A DNA stretch of 64,000 bases from Pseudomonadota bacterium (GCA_021845505.1 JAJZVU010000004.1:61952-125951); one strand, 5' to 3'. Counted from the first letter of the stretch, positions 34,966 to 44,879 are shown. The notes: a model not told the origin generated them from the letters alone. Made by a program: numbers and translations.

Positions 34966-35439
34966 TCAGATCTCCTGCGACGCAGGGCCTGCGCGCTGCT
35001 CGCTCGCGGCCTGCTCGAAAGTGCTGCGCAGGGTGTGCAGCGCCCGCTCCGCCTGCCGCAGCTGCGGCCGGGGGATGCGCTCGAACACCTGTTGCAGGTA
35101 ACGGCCGTGGGCCGGGAAGACCTCTTCGAACAGCGCCTGCCCGGCCTCGGTCAGGCGCACGATCTGGCCGCGCCCGTCCTGCGGGTCGGGGTCGCGCCGC
35201 ACCAGGCCCTTGGCCAGCATACGATCGATGACCCCGGTCAGCGTGCCCTTGGTGATCAGCGTGCGGGCACCCAGGGTCTTGGGGTTCATGCCCTGGGTGT
35301 TGCCCAGCGTGGCCAGCACGTCGAACTGCGCCGGGGTCAGGCCCCGGCGGGCGATGTCGGCCGCCGAGTAGCGCTCGAAAGCCTGGTACGCGCGTACCAG
35401 TTCGCGCAGCAGCGGCAGGTGGGATTGGGTCCGGGTCAT
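34966..35439 (-). CDS. MarR-family transcriptional regulator
   Basis: A 157-residue winged-helix regulator. LARLPLL-type dimer helices are followed by DIARRGLTPAQFDVLATLGN, LGARTLITKGTLTGVIDRML (recognition helix) and KGLVRRDPDPQDGRGQIVRL (wing). The ATG at 35439 is preferred to an upstream TTG at 35469; neither has a strong Shine-Dalgarno. It is first in a tight operon with cytochrome b561 and two yceI genes. A perfect inverted repeat 80-101 bases upstream is its probable operator, implying autoregulation. Confidence 0.9.
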   Translation of the reverse strand: MTRTQSHLPLLRELVRAYQAFERYSAADIARRGLTPAQFDVLATLGNTQGMNPKTLGARTLITKGTLTGVIDRMLAKGLVRRDPDPQDGRGQIVRLTEAGQALFEEVFPAHGRYLQQVFERIPRPQLRQAERALHTLRSTFEQAASEQRAGPASQEI

Positions 35440-35516
35440 CGCATGGCCGACCGAAGTGCCGTCGCGCAACCGAAGCGCATGACGAATCTCGGTTTGTTGA
35501 GGTCTTTGCAGCCGAA

Positions 35517-37550
35517 TTATTGGTTCGTGTTAGAACCAATGTTACCAGTAGGGTCTTTTGTCGATCCGCCGTCCGCCAGCGCCTCGCCGGCGCGCAGCCT
35601 GCGCGACAGGCCGCTGCCGCGGCGCGTCAACCGCGCGAGCCCCTGCTCGAGGACCTGCGGCTGCGCGGTGCACAGGCTCAGGCGCGAGCGAGCGCGGGTG
35701 ACCGCGGTATAGAGCAGCTCGCGCGTCACCCCGTGGCCGTCGCCCAGCACGACGACGGCGTGACCGAACTCCGAGCCCTGCGACTTGTGCACCGTGATCG
35801 CGAACGCCGTCTCCACGTGATCCAGCCTGGCCGCAGCGATCCAGCGCACGCCGCCGCGCTGCGCGAAGGCCACGCGCAACGCGTCCGCCGGCCCATGCAG
35901 CGCGACCCCGACATCGCCGTTGAACAAGCCCAGATCGGAATCGTTGCGGGTGACCATCACCACGCGGCCCGCGAACCACGGCGAGCCGCTGCCGAGCAGG
36001 TCGCGCGCACGCAGCGCGCGCTCGAGTTCGCGGTTCATCGCCTCCACCCCCAACGGGCCGCCGCGCACCGCGCACAGTACGCGGAACGACTCCAGGCCGC
36101 GCAGCACCCGCAGGGCCCACGCATCGCGCTGCGAGTCGTCGCCCACGCAGCCCGCGCGAGCCAGCTCCAGGCACTCGCGCAGCCCGCGGTCGGCCAGCGC
36201 GAGCTCGCCCACCTGGGTCGCCTCCGCCTGCTGCAGCCAGCCCAGTTCGGCCTGGCCCAGCAGCGCGGCGCGCGCCTGCGCGGCGTCGCCGCGCTGCACC
36301 GCGTCGGCCAGCCGCGCGATGCTCGAGCCGAAGCGGTGGCTGCGGCGCAGCATGACCACCGATTGGGCCAGCAGCGGCCCCTGCGGATCCTGCAGCCCCG
36401 GATCGATGGTCTGGCCGCTCAGGCGCAGCACCTGCGATGCCGTGCCCGGCCGGTAATGCCCCTGTGCGGCATGCCGGCACAGGTCTGCCAGCACCGCGCC
36501 CGCCTCCACGCTGGCCAGCTGGTCGCGATCGCCGAGCAGCACCAGCCGCGCCTGCGCAGGCAGCGCCTCGAGCAGCCTCGTCATCATTTCCAGGTGGACC
36601 ATCGACGCCTCGTCGACCAGCACCACGTCGGCCGGCAGCGGGTGGCCCGGGTGGTGGCGCAGGCGTCGGTCGCCCGAGCGCGCTCCCAGCAGCGCGTGCA
36701 GGGTCCGCGCCGGCTCGATCGCGGCGGCCAGGCGCAGCGCCGGCGCGTCCTCTCCGACTCGGGAGGCCAGCAGGAGCAGCGCGGAATCGATCGATTCCTT
36801 CAGCCGCGCCGCGGCCTTGCCGGTGGGCGCGGCCAGCGCGATGCGCAACTGCCGCGGCTGCTCCGCGGTGGCCAGCAGCAGCACCAGCAGGCGGGCCGCG
36901 GTATAGGTCTTGCCGGTGCCCGGTCCCCCGGTGATCACGCACACCCGGCTGCGCAGCGCGATCGCGCAGGCGATGCGCTGCCAGTCCGCGCCGGCGTCGG
37001 CCGGCGGATCGAACAGCCTGTCCATCCACGCGGCGACCTCGCCACCCGGCTGCTCGGGCTCGTCGCGCGCTCGCGCCAGCCACTGCGTGGCCAGCCGTTG
37101 CTCGAAGTCGCGGTAGCGACGCAGGTACAGGCGCCCCGCCTCGAGAACCAGCGGACGGCCGGGATCCTCGCCGGCGTCGCGCTCGACGAACCACACGGCC
37201 GGGCTGTCCTGCAGCGCGCCTTGCCACGCCTGGGCGAGGGAGCTGGCGCCGGCGGGCGGCAGGTCCAGCGCCAACCCGCGCAGCGCCTCGGCCAGCTCCG
37301 GCTGCACGCCCAGGCCGACCAGCTCGTGCTCGTCGCCGAGCCGCAGGCAGGCGTGACCGAGGCCCTCCAGGTGCGCCAGCAGCGCGCTGGCCAACAGCAC
37401 CTGGGGGTCGCCCGCGCCGCCGAGTTCGTCGACCAGCAGCGCCAGCGCGCGGTCGAGCCGGCGCAGCCAGCCTCGCGCCGCCCACTCCTGCAGCGCCTGC
37501 AGCACGCGCTGTCGCGCCTGCGGCTGCGGCGGCTGTCGTTGCAGGTTCAT
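35517..37550 (-). CDS. recD: Exodeoxyribonuclease V alpha subunit
   Basis: A 677-residue superfamily 1 helicase that moves 5'-3' within RecBCD. Walker A is VITGGPGTGKTYTAARL, the DE-containing Walker B is VVLVDEASMVHLEMM, the LLGDRDQLASVEAG motif follows, and the C-terminal SF1 block is FAITVHKSQGSEFGHAVVVL followed by RELLYTAVTRAR. Length is close to E. coli RecD (608) with a longer N-terminus. The ATG at 37550 overlaps the recB stop (ATGA). The final codons lie inside a MarR-type palindrome. Confidence 0.95.
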   Translation of the reverse strand: MNLQRQPPQPQARQRVLQALQEWAARGWLRRLDRALALLVDELGGAGDPQVLLASALLAHLEGLGHACLRLGDEHELVGLGVQPELAEALRGLALDLPPAGASSLAQAWQGALQDSPAVWFVERDAGEDPGRPLVLEAGRLYLRRYRDFEQRLATQWLARARDEPEQPGGEVAAWMDRLFDPPADAGADWQRIACAIALRSRVCVITGGPGTGKTYTAARLLVLLLATAEQPRQLRIALAAPTGKAAARLKESIDSALLLLASRVGEDAPALRLAAAIEPARTLHALLGARSGDRRLRHHPGHPLPADVVLVDEASMVHLEMMTRLLEALPAQARLVLLGDRDQLASVEAGAVLADLCRHAAQGHYRPGTASQVLRLSGQTIDPGLQDPQGPLLAQSVVMLRRSHRFGSSIARLADAVQRGDAAQARAALLGQAELGWLQQAEATQVGELALADRGLRECLELARAGCVGDDSQRDAWALRVLRGLESFRVLCAVRGGPLGVEAMNRELERALRARDLLGSGSPWFAGRVVMVTRNDSDLGLFNGDVGVALHGPADALRVAFAQRGGVRWIAAARLDHVETAFAITVHKSQGSEFGHAVVVLGDGHGVTRELLYTAVTRARSRLSLCTAQPQVLEQGLARLTRRGSGLSRRLRAGEALADGGSTKDPTGNIGSNTNQ
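35519..35540. promoter_or_regulatory. Perfect palindrome, probable MarR operator
   Basis: ATTGGTTC-N6-GAACCAAT, 8-bp arms with a 6-bp spacer, lies upstream of marR and overlaps the last codons and stop of recD. Its size and symmetry fit a MarR dimer. A weak promoter (-10 AATAAT on the minus strand) overlaps one arm, so binding would block transcription. Confidence 0.6.
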
Positions 37551-40500
37551 CGCAGCCCCTGCGCGACGCCCGCCGCGCCGCCGTCGCCACCCTGCAGCAA
37601 CCGGTCCAGCCGGTCCAGCCAGTCGATGTCGGCGGGCATCGCGAAGCACCCTCGTTGCGGCCCCGCGATGCCGCGCAGGAACAGGCAGATGGCTCCGCCG
37701 AGCTGCAGCCGCGGCTGGTAGCCCGACCCCAGGCGCGAGCGCAGCAGCCGGTGCAGCGCCAGCAGGTACAACATGGCCTGCACGTCGTAGCGCTGCGCGG
37801 CCACCGCCGCCGCCAGCGCGTCGTGGTGGTAGTGGGCATCGTCCTCGCCGAGGGCGTTGGACTTGTAGTCCAGCACCCAGTAGCGCCCCTGGTGCTCGAA
37901 CACCAGGTCGGCGAACCCCATCAGCAGCCCGTGCAGCCTGCGCTCGTCCAGCCGCGCATGCGGCCAGCCTCCCAGCCAGCGCCGGGCGCACAGGCTGTCG
38001 ATGGCGCCGACCGCGGATGCCTCGACCGGAAACCAGAACTCCATTTCGGCCAGCGGGTCGCGCAACGCGGCCAGGCTGGCGCCCAGCGGCGGCAGCGGCG
38101 TGTGCAGCACCTGCTGCAGCCATTGCCACGCCGGCTCGGTCGCGTCCTGCCAGCCCAGGCGCGCGCAACGCTGCGCAAAGCCGCGGCGGATGGGCGCCGC
38201 GTCGCCGAAACCCTGCTCGGCCAGCCAGGCCAGCTGCTGGTGCAGGAAGCTGCCGGCCTGCGCGCCGCGCGCGAAGGCGTGCCACGGCGCGCGCGCGTCG
38301 CGCTGCCCGGCCGCGCCGACCGCTTGCCCCAGGTCGTCGATGTCCTGCTGGCGCGGGCCCGGCCCCGCGCGCACCGGCGCGAGGTCGCGCGCCAGCGCGC
38401 TGAAGCTCGCGACCTGCCAGTCGCGCTCGAACTCGGCGCGGTACGGCGGGGGCTCGCGCAACTCCCCCGCCTCGACGGACGGCGAGCGCAGCAGGCTGCG
38501 CTGCGGCGGCTGCCAGGCGCGCAGCGCCACCGCCGGCAGCCCCTGCAGCGCCTGCTGCAGCCATGCGCCGATGGGCGGCTCCCCGGCACCGGGCGCGGCA
38601 CCCAGCAGCCTGCCCAGCGCGCAACCTGCGAAGTCCCTGCCGCGCACCGCGGCGACCCCTACCCACAGCGCATGCCGGGCACGCGTCAGCCCGACGTAGA
38701 GCAGCCGCAGGTCCTCGCGCAGCCGCAGCTCGTCGGCCTGGGCGCCCTGCCCGTCGGCCTCCCCGCCGGGCTCGTCGGCCGCATCGTCGGCGCTGCGGAA
38801 GTGGCCGGCGAACGGAAGGTAGACCAGCGGATACTCCAGCCCCTTGGACTTGTGGATGGTCACCACCCGCACGAGGTCGGATTCGCTTTCCAGGCGCAGC
38901 AACTGCTCCTCGGAGCCCGCGCCGCGCGTGGCCAGCGAGCGCTCCAGCCAGCGCACCAAGGCGTGCTCGCCGTCGATCCCGGCGCTGGCCCGCTGCAGCA
39001 GCTCGGCCAGGTGCAGCACATTGGTCAGCCGACGCTCGCCGCCGGGCGCGGCCAGCCAGCGGCGGGCCAGCTGCAGGCGGTGCAGCGCGGTGCGCAGCAT
39101 CGGCAGCACCCCCTGGCGCTGCCAGATGGCGTGCAGCTCGAGCAACAGGTCGGCATGTCGCTCGAACACCCGGTCGTCGTCGGCCAGGGCCTGCATCTCC
39201 CGCAGCGACAGCCCGATGGCCGCGCTGGCCAGCGCGGCGCGCGCCAGCCGCGCATCGCGGGGCTGCGCCACCGCGCGCAGCCAGCGCAGCACCGCGCGCG
39301 CCTCGGCGCTGTCGAGCACCGACTCGCGCTCGCTGAGGTAGACGCTGGCCACTCCGCGGCGCTGCAGTTCGGCGCGCACGCACTGCGCCTCGACGCGGGT
39401 GCGCACCAGCACCGCGATATCGCGCGGCCGCAGCCGCTGCAGCGCGTCGCCGTCGCGCAGGCCGCACGACGGGTCGTTCAGGCGCGCGACGATGTGCTCG
39501 GCGCAGGCCTGGGCGAAATCCTCGCGCGCCATGCCCGCGCCCCGCGGCTGCTCGTCAAACACCATCTCGAGCACCGGCAGCGCTGCGCCGTCGCCGACCC
39601 ACTGCTGCGGCAGGCCTCGCGCCGCCACGGCCACGAAGGGCAATGGGTTGTCCTCGCCGTCGCGATAGCCAAAGGCGCCTGCGCCGTCGCGCGCCTCGGC
39701 CTGCGCGAACAAGCGGTTGACCGCGTCCACCAGCGGGCGGCTGGAGCGGTAGTTGGTCTGCAGCACATAATGCCTTCCGGCCGTTGCGTGGCGGGCGCGG
39801 ATGTAGCTGTCGATGTCGGCTCCGCGAAACGCGTAGATCGACTGCTTGGGGTCGCCGATCAGCAGCAGCGCGGCCTGCGGGTCGTTGTCGCGCAGACGGT
39901 ACAGGCTGTCGAACAGCGCGAACTGAAGAGCCGAGGTGTCCTGGAACTCGTCGATCAGGACCACCGGGTACTGTTCGCGGATGCGCTGGCGCAGTTGCGC
40001 GCCGCCGGCGCCAGCGAGCGCCTGCGTCAGCCGCAGCTGCAGGTCGACGAAGCCGAAGCTGCGCGCCTGCTGCTTGAGTTCGGCCAGCCGCCGCTCGACC
40101 GCCGCGCAGGCGCGTGCGGCCAGCTCGCCGTCGGCGCGCGGCAGTGCCTGCAGGCGCTCGCGCAGCAGCGGCAGGCGCTCGAAGGCGTCGGGGATGCGGA
40201 CCTCGCAACCCTTTTTCAGCGCCTGCCGCAGTCCCTGCGCGGCCAGCCTGAGCCATGCCTTGTCCTCCAGCTCCGGCTCGTCACCGTCGTGCGCCTGCGC
40301 CCATTGCTGCAGCAGCGCGAACCACGGGGCGACGCGCTGCGCCGACACCATGTTGGCCTTGAACGGGCTGGCCCCGCCTGCGCACACCTCCAGCAGCCAT
40401 TCGCGCATCGCCGGCAGCTCGCCGACCCAGGCCTCGCGCAGCCGCCCCAGCTCGCGCAGGCGCTGCTGCTGCACCCGGCGCCACGCCGCGCCCAGCTCGC

Positions 40501-41170
40501 CGGCCGCGTCGTCGGCCCGCGCCAGCGCCGCATCGGCGCGCCGCCGCACACGCGCCGCCAGCTCGGAAGCGAAGGCGGGCAGGTCCGGCCACACCCGCAG
40601 CACCCCCTGGAGCTCCTCGCCTTGCAGCGGATAGACCTCGCGTCGCCAGACGTCGCGCAACGCCCCCTGCAGCAACTCCGAGTCGTCGGCCAGCAGTTGC
40701 TCGTCGAACAGGCTGCCGCTGGCCAGCGCGTGCTCCCGCAGCATGCGCTGGCACCAGGCGTCGATGGTGAACACCGCGGCATCGTCCATCGCGTCGGCAG
40801 CCAGCGCCAGCCGCCACGCCGCGGTTTCGCGCCCCGCCGCGTCGCCCGCCTGGCGCAGCAGGCCCTGCAGCACCGGGTCGTCGGCCGGCGGGTCGGCCTC
40901 GCCGCGGAAGCACGCTGCGGCCTGCGCCAGCCGCTGGCGGATCCTTTCGCGCAGCTCCTGCGTGGCGGCGCGAGTGAAGGTCATGACCAGGATCTGCGGC
41001 GGCGCCAGCGGCTCGCGCCAGGCGCTGGCGTCCTCGCCATGGCCGAGCACCAGCCGCAGGTACAGCGCGGCGATGGTCCAGGTCTTGCCGGTGCCGGCGC
41101 TGGCCTCGATGAGCCGGCTGCCCCACAGCGGCAGGCCCAGCGGCTGCAGCGGTTGCGGGGACTCAGCCAT
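37547..41170 (-). CDS. recB: Exodeoxyribonuclease V beta subunit
   Basis: A 1207-residue UvrD-type 3'-5' helicase fused to a nuclease. Walker A is EASAGTGKTWTIAAL (residues 22-36). VVLIDEFQDTSALQFALFDS is motif II, LIGDPKQSIYAFRGAD is motif III, YVLQTNYRS is motif IV, and VVTIHKSKGLEYPLVYLPF is motif V. The C-terminal nuclease has LMGFADLVFEHQGRYWVLDY followed by KSN, with the catalytic Asp and Lys present. RecB degrades and processes double-strand ends for RecA loading. It overlaps recC by eight bases and recD by four. Confidence 0.96.
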   Translation of the reverse strand: MAESPQPLQPLGLPLWGSRLIEASAGTGKTWTIAALYLRLVLGHGEDASAWREPLAPPQILVMTFTRAATQELRERIRQRLAQAAACFRGEADPPADDPVLQGLLRQAGDAAGRETAAWRLALAADAMDDAAVFTIDAWCQRMLREHALASGSLFDEQLLADDSELLQGALRDVWRREVYPLQGEELQGVLRVWPDLPAFASELAARVRRRADAALARADDAAGELGAAWRRVQQQRLRELGRLREAWVGELPAMREWLLEVCAGGASPFKANMVSAQRVAPWFALLQQWAQAHDGDEPELEDKAWLRLAAQGLRQALKKGCEVRIPDAFERLPLLRERLQALPRADGELAARACAAVERRLAELKQQARSFGFVDLQLRLTQALAGAGGAQLRQRIREQYPVVLIDEFQDTSALQFALFDSLYRLRDNDPQAALLLIGDPKQSIYAFRGADIDSYIRARHATAGRHYVLQTNYRSSRPLVDAVNRLFAQAEARDGAGAFGYRDGEDNPLPFVAVAARGLPQQWVGDGAALPVLEMVFDEQPRGAGMAREDFAQACAEHIVARLNDPSCGLRDGDALQRLRPRDIAVLVRTRVEAQCVRAELQRRGVASVYLSERESVLDSAEARAVLRWLRAVAQPRDARLARAALASAAIGLSLREMQALADDDRVFERHADLLLELHAIWQRQGVLPMLRTALHRLQLARRWLAAPGGERRLTNVLHLAELLQRASAGIDGEHALVRWLERSLATRGAGSEEQLLRLESESDLVRVVTIHKSKGLEYPLVYLPFAGHFRSADDAADEPGGEADGQGAQADELRLREDLRLLYVGLTRARHALWVGVAAVRGRDFAGCALGRLLGAAPGAGEPPIGAWLQQALQGLPAVALRAWQPPQRSLLRSPSVEAGELREPPPYRAEFERDWQVASFSALARDLAPVRAGPGPRQQDIDDLGQAVGAAGQRDARAPWHAFARGAQAGSFLHQQLAWLAEQGFGDAAPIRRGFAQRCARLGWQDATEPAWQWLQQVLHTPLPPLGASLAALRDPLAEMEFWFPVEASAVGAIDSLCARRWLGGWPHARLDERRLHGLLMGFADLVFEHQGRYWVLDYKSNALGEDDAHYHHDALAAAVAAQRYDVQAMLYLLALHRLLRSRLGSGYQPRLQLGGAICLFLRGIAGPQRGCFAMPADIDWLDRLDRLLQGGDGGAAGVAQGLR

Positions 41171-44100
41171 CGCCCGCCTGCTGCGGCGACAGCCGCGCGT
41201 CGCCCAACGCCAGCACCTGCATCTGCCGGTCCATCCAGTCGCAAAGCGGAGCGAACAACTGCTGGGAGTAGTGTTCGAAGCGGCCGTCGGCGCTGAGCGC
41301 GGCGAAGTCCCCGTACATGCGCTCCAGGTAGGGGTCGAGCAGGTCGCCGCGCTGCTGCTGCGAGCCCTCGTAGACCACCCGCGGCTGCCTGCCCCGGGCC
41401 TGGGCGATCGCGCTGCGCAAACCCCACGGCAGGGGCTCGCGCAGCGCCTGCGCCCAGGTCGCGAGCAACTGCCGCAGCGCGTCCAGCGCCTGCGGCGCCT
41501 GCAGCGCCCGCCACTGCAGCACCGCGTCCGGGCCGACGACGTAGCCGCCGCAGTCCAGCCCGCTGGCGGCGGCGCCCAGCATGCGCACCCACGCCGACAA
41601 CAGCCGCTCGGGCCTGGGCTGGGCGGCGGCGCCGCCCAGCAGCCTGGACGCGCTGAGTTCCAGCCACACCGGAGTGGCCTGCGGGTGCTCCAGGCGCAGT
41701 CCGTCGAGCCAGTCTTCGAGGCGCACCTCGGCCGCGGCGTCGCCCGCGTGCAGGCTCAGGCGCCGCCGCGGCAGCGCCAGGGCGTGGCGGCGCGCCAGCG
41801 CGGCCCAGCACTCCAGTTGAGGCTCCAGCTGGCGCTCGAGCTGCTCGGCCCACCACTGTCCGGGCCCGCCCAGCGGCATGGCGCCCCCCGCTGCGGCGCG
41901 CTGCAGGCGCCGGCGCAGCACCGCCGCGGCGTCGCCGGCCGCAGGCGGCAGGTCGCCGAGCAACTGCTGCACCAGCGCGTGCCCGGCCAGGCCGCGCAGG
42001 TCGAAGGTCTCTTCGTCGGCGAGCGCCTCGCCGAGGTCGTCGAACTCGACCTGCAGGCGGGCGCGGAAATACAGCCTCACCGGGTTGCGCAGCATCGACG
42101 CCAGGCCGTCCAGGTCGGCCACCGGCGGCGCCGCGGCGCTCGCCGTCGCGCCGGCGTCGGCGACCCCGCCATCGACCTCGCCGGCGGAGTGCGCGGCGAA
42201 CCACTCGCGGGCGTAGGTGCGCAGCCCCCCCGGCTGGAAGTAGCGCGGGCTGAAGGGCTGCAGCGCATGCTCGGTGGTGCGCCTTCGCAGCAGCGCCTGG
42301 CCTGCCGTCTCCCCGTCGCGCGGACTCGGCGCGGCGAAGCCGGCCGCCAGGTAGTCGCGCAGCTGCGACACCAGCACCGACGGCGCGAGCGCGGAGTTGT
42401 CGCGCTCGTTGCGCCCGCACCAGCTCAGGTACAGCAGGCGGCGCGCCGCCAGCAGCGCCTCGAGCATCAGGTAGCGGTCGTCGTCGCGCCGCGAGCGGTC
42501 GCCGGGCCGGTATTGCCCGGGCCACGCCATGAGGTCGAAGTCGCTGCGCTGGGCGATCCGCGGGTAGGCATCCTCGTTCATTCCCAGCAGGCACACCACC
42601 TCGAAGGGTATGGCCCGCAGCGGCAACAGGTTGCAGAAGGTCACGCCGCCGGCCAGGAAACGCCCGCTGGCGTTGCTGCGGTCGATGCGCTCCAGCCAGG
42701 CCGCGGCGAACACTTCGGCCGGCAGCGGCTGCTCGAAGTCGGCGCTCTCGCAATCGTGCAGCCACTGCGCCAGCCCCTCGTGCATCGCCGCCAGCGCGTC
42801 GCGCTCGCCCGGGTCGACCGGCTGCAGGCAGCGCTCGAGGAGCCGGCGCGCGCGCTGCGCCCACTGCGACGGCGTGGCCGGCTGGCCGGCCTGCTGCCAC
42901 CAATCGTCGAGAGCCTCCAGCAGGTCGTGCAACACCCCGGCCAGCGCCGCGTCCAGGCCGCCGATGTCGGCCAGCGGCTCGACTCCCTGCCACGCCGGAC
43001 CGTCGGCGCTGGCGTAGCCCAGCAGCATGCGGCGCAGCGCGAAGCGCAGCGTGTTGGCCTCGCCGCAGGCCTGCAGTCCGAAGTGGGCTCGCTGCCCGGC
43101 ATGCAGTCCCCAGCGCGCGCCGGCGGCGGCCATCCAGCGCGCCAGCAGCGGCCGCTGATCGGCCTCGAGGCCGAAGCGGGCGGCCACCGCCGGCACTTCC
43201 AGCAGGTCGCAGATTTCGCTCAGGCCGACGCGCTGGCGGGAGATGCCCAGCAGCCACTGCAACGCCAGCAGCAGCGAGCTGCTGTTGCGTCGCTGCAGGT
43301 CGGCGATGTCGAAAGGGATGTGCCGCGCGTCGCGCGCCGCGTACTGGCCGAACACGGCGCGCACCGCGGGGGCGAAGGCCTCGATGTCGGGCACCATGAC
43401 CACGATGTCGCGCGGGCGCAGCGGCGGCCGGTCCCCCCAGTCGCGAGCCAGCAGCTCGAGCAGCCGGTCGTGCAGCACCTCGACCTCGCGCAGCGCGCCA
43501 TGGGTGATGTGGAACTGGATCGAATCGTCGGCGTCGGCGATCGGCGGCGCCTGGTGCTCGGCCAGTGGAAGCAGGTCGCGGATCGCCGCCTGCACGTGCT
43601 CGAGCAGGCTGCGCGGCGGCTGCTCGTCGAACACATCGGTGCGCGGCCATTCGGCCGCCGGCGCCAGCTCCGCCTCGCAGGCGTCGAGCTGGCGCATGAA
43701 GTCGCGCCCCTGGCGGCCCCACGCGGCCAGCAGAGGGTGGGCGTGCAGGTGCATCGACTGCAGCGGCAGCGCGGCCAGGTCGCGCCCGTTGCGCAGTGCC
43801 TGGCGTCGGCGCGCGCCGCGCAGCAGTTCGCGACCCTCGACGATGTCGGCCCAGTGGAAGCGGCAGGGATCGACCACCGCGACCAGCACCTGGCAGTGCC
43901 CGGCCAGCGCCACCAGCAGTTGCAGCAACCCCGGCGCCAGCGCCGAGGCCCCGAACAGGCTGACCCGCGGCGGCAGCGCCAGGCTGCCGGGAGCGCCTTC
44001 GCGCAGGCGCTGCAGCACCCGCTCGTGCACTTGCGGCCGCACCAGCAGCCGCGCCTGGTGGCCCAGGCCGTCGAGCAGATCGCGCCACAGCGCCGCCTGC

Positions 44101-44750
44101 CAGCGCTGCGCCTCGGGCAACGGCTGGCGCGCGCCCGCGGCGTCGACCAGCTGGTCGATGCCGCGCGCCCACAGGTCCAGCCAGTCGGGCCGCCACACCT
44201 GGTACTGGTCGTACAGATCGGCCAGCCGCTGCGCCAGCTCGTAGGCGCGCGCCTGCCGCTCGTCGTCGCGCAGCAGCGCAGCCAGCGGCTGCAGCGACGC
44301 GCTGCGACCGGCCTCGGGCAGCAGCCGCAACAGGCGCCAGACCAGCGCCTGGCGGTCCAGTGGCGAGCGGCTGGCGAGTTCGCCGGTGCCCAGCACCCGG
44401 CGGTAGACGCTCCACGCGAAGCGCCCCGGCAGGTCGACCTGCGTCGCGGCGCTGATGCCTTGCGACTGCGCCTGCGCGGCCTTGAACCACTCGCCCGCGC
44501 CGTTGCTCTGCACCAGCACGACCTCGGGCTGCAGCGCGCCCAGCGGCCAGCGCTGCTGGCAATGCACCAGCAGATCGTGCAGGTGCTCCAGCCGGTTGCC
44601 GTGCAGGACCAGCAGGCCGCGCGGCGGTGCGGCGGGCGGATCGGGCAGGTCGGGCGGATCGAGCAAGGGCGACACGGGGGCAGCGGCTTTGCCTGGCAGT
44701 GTAGGCGCTGGCGCAGCAGGCCCGGGGTTTTGGCGAGCCCGATCGATCAA
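41163..44750 (-). CDS. recC: Exodeoxyribonuclease V gamma subunit
   Basis: An inactive-helicase-fold subunit that recognises Chi and holds RecB and RecD. The N-terminal core LLVLHGNRLEHLHDLLVHC matches the RecC start, with LVQSNGAGEWFK, FRFHWADIVEGRELL, RPRDIVVMVPDIEAFAPAVR, GVTFCNLLPLRAIPFEVVCL and LGMNEDAYPR further on. It is 1195 residues from the TTG at 44750, but the family core begins at about residue 45. Both the TTG and a GTG at 44675 lack a Shine-Dalgarno, so the start is uncertain. First gene of recC-recB-recD, divergent from soeA. Confidence 0.93.
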   Translation of the reverse strand: MIDRARQNPGPAAPAPTLPGKAAAPVSPLLDPPDLPDPPAAPPRGLLVLHGNRLEHLHDLLVHCQQRWPLGALQPEVVLVQSNGAGEWFKAAQAQSQGISAATQVDLPGRFAWSVYRRVLGTGELASRSPLDRQALVWRLLRLLPEAGRSASLQPLAALLRDDERQARAYELAQRLADLYDQYQVWRPDWLDLWARGIDQLVDAAGARQPLPEAQRWQAALWRDLLDGLGHQARLLVRPQVHERVLQRLREGAPGSLALPPRVSLFGASALAPGLLQLLVALAGHCQVLVAVVDPCRFHWADIVEGRELLRGARRRQALRNGRDLAALPLQSMHLHAHPLLAAWGRQGRDFMRQLDACEAELAPAAEWPRTDVFDEQPPRSLLEHVQAAIRDLLPLAEHQAPPIADADDSIQFHITHGALREVEVLHDRLLELLARDWGDRPPLRPRDIVVMVPDIEAFAPAVRAVFGQYAARDARHIPFDIADLQRRNSSSLLLALQWLLGISRQRVGLSEICDLLEVPAVAARFGLEADQRPLLARWMAAAGARWGLHAGQRAHFGLQACGEANTLRFALRRMLLGYASADGPAWQGVEPLADIGGLDAALAGVLHDLLEALDDWWQQAGQPATPSQWAQRARRLLERCLQPVDPGERDALAAMHEGLAQWLHDCESADFEQPLPAEVFAAAWLERIDRSNASGRFLAGGVTFCNLLPLRAIPFEVVCLLGMNEDAYPRIAQRSDFDLMAWPGQYRPGDRSRRDDDRYLMLEALLAARRLLYLSWCGRNERDNSALAPSVLVSQLRDYLAAGFAAPSPRDGETAGQALLRRRTTEHALQPFSPRYFQPGGLRTYAREWFAAHSAGEVDGGVADAGATASAAAPPVADLDGLASMLRNPVRLYFRARLQVEFDDLGEALADEETFDLRGLAGHALVQQLLGDLPPAAGDAAAVLRRRLQRAAAGGAMPLGGPGQWWAEQLERQLEPQLECWAALARRHALALPRRRLSLHAGDAAAEVRLEDWLDGLRLEHPQATPVWLELSASRLLGGAAAQPRPERLLSAWVRMLGAAASGLDCGGYVVGPDAVLQWRALQAPQALDALRQLLATWAQALREPLPWGLRSAIAQARGRQPRVVYEGSQQQRGDLLDPYLERMYGDFAALSADGRFEHYSQQLFAPLCDWMDRQMQVLALGDARLSPQQAGDG

Positions 44751-44758
44751 TCGAATTT

Positions 44759-44815
44759 TTCGTTTGATTCTATGTAAACCATTCGTTTGATTTCATGATC
44801 AAAGCTTCCTAAATT
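44759..44815 (+). promoter_or_regulatory. Putative soeA promoter with two 11-bp direct repeats
   Basis: TTCGTTTGATT occurs at 44759-44769 and again at 44782-44792 (23-base period). The second copy supplies a -35-like TTGATT (44787-44792), followed after 17 bp by TAAATT (44810-44815). TTTGAT-N6-ATCAAA (44786-44803) overlaps it, similar to but not matching the FNR/Anr box, which has a 4-bp spacer. The block is A+T-rich amid 70% G+C. Confidence 0.45.
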
Positions 44816-44879
44816 GGCATGCATCCCCCACAGCCACCGGCTGACGCAGGGGCCGCAATACGGCCCGGCTCGTCCCGTC

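Noticed and set aside
44786..44803. FNR/Anr box upstream of soeA
   Set aside because: The half-sites TTGAT and ATCAA are present but 6 bp apart, not the required 4, so it is not called as an FNR site.
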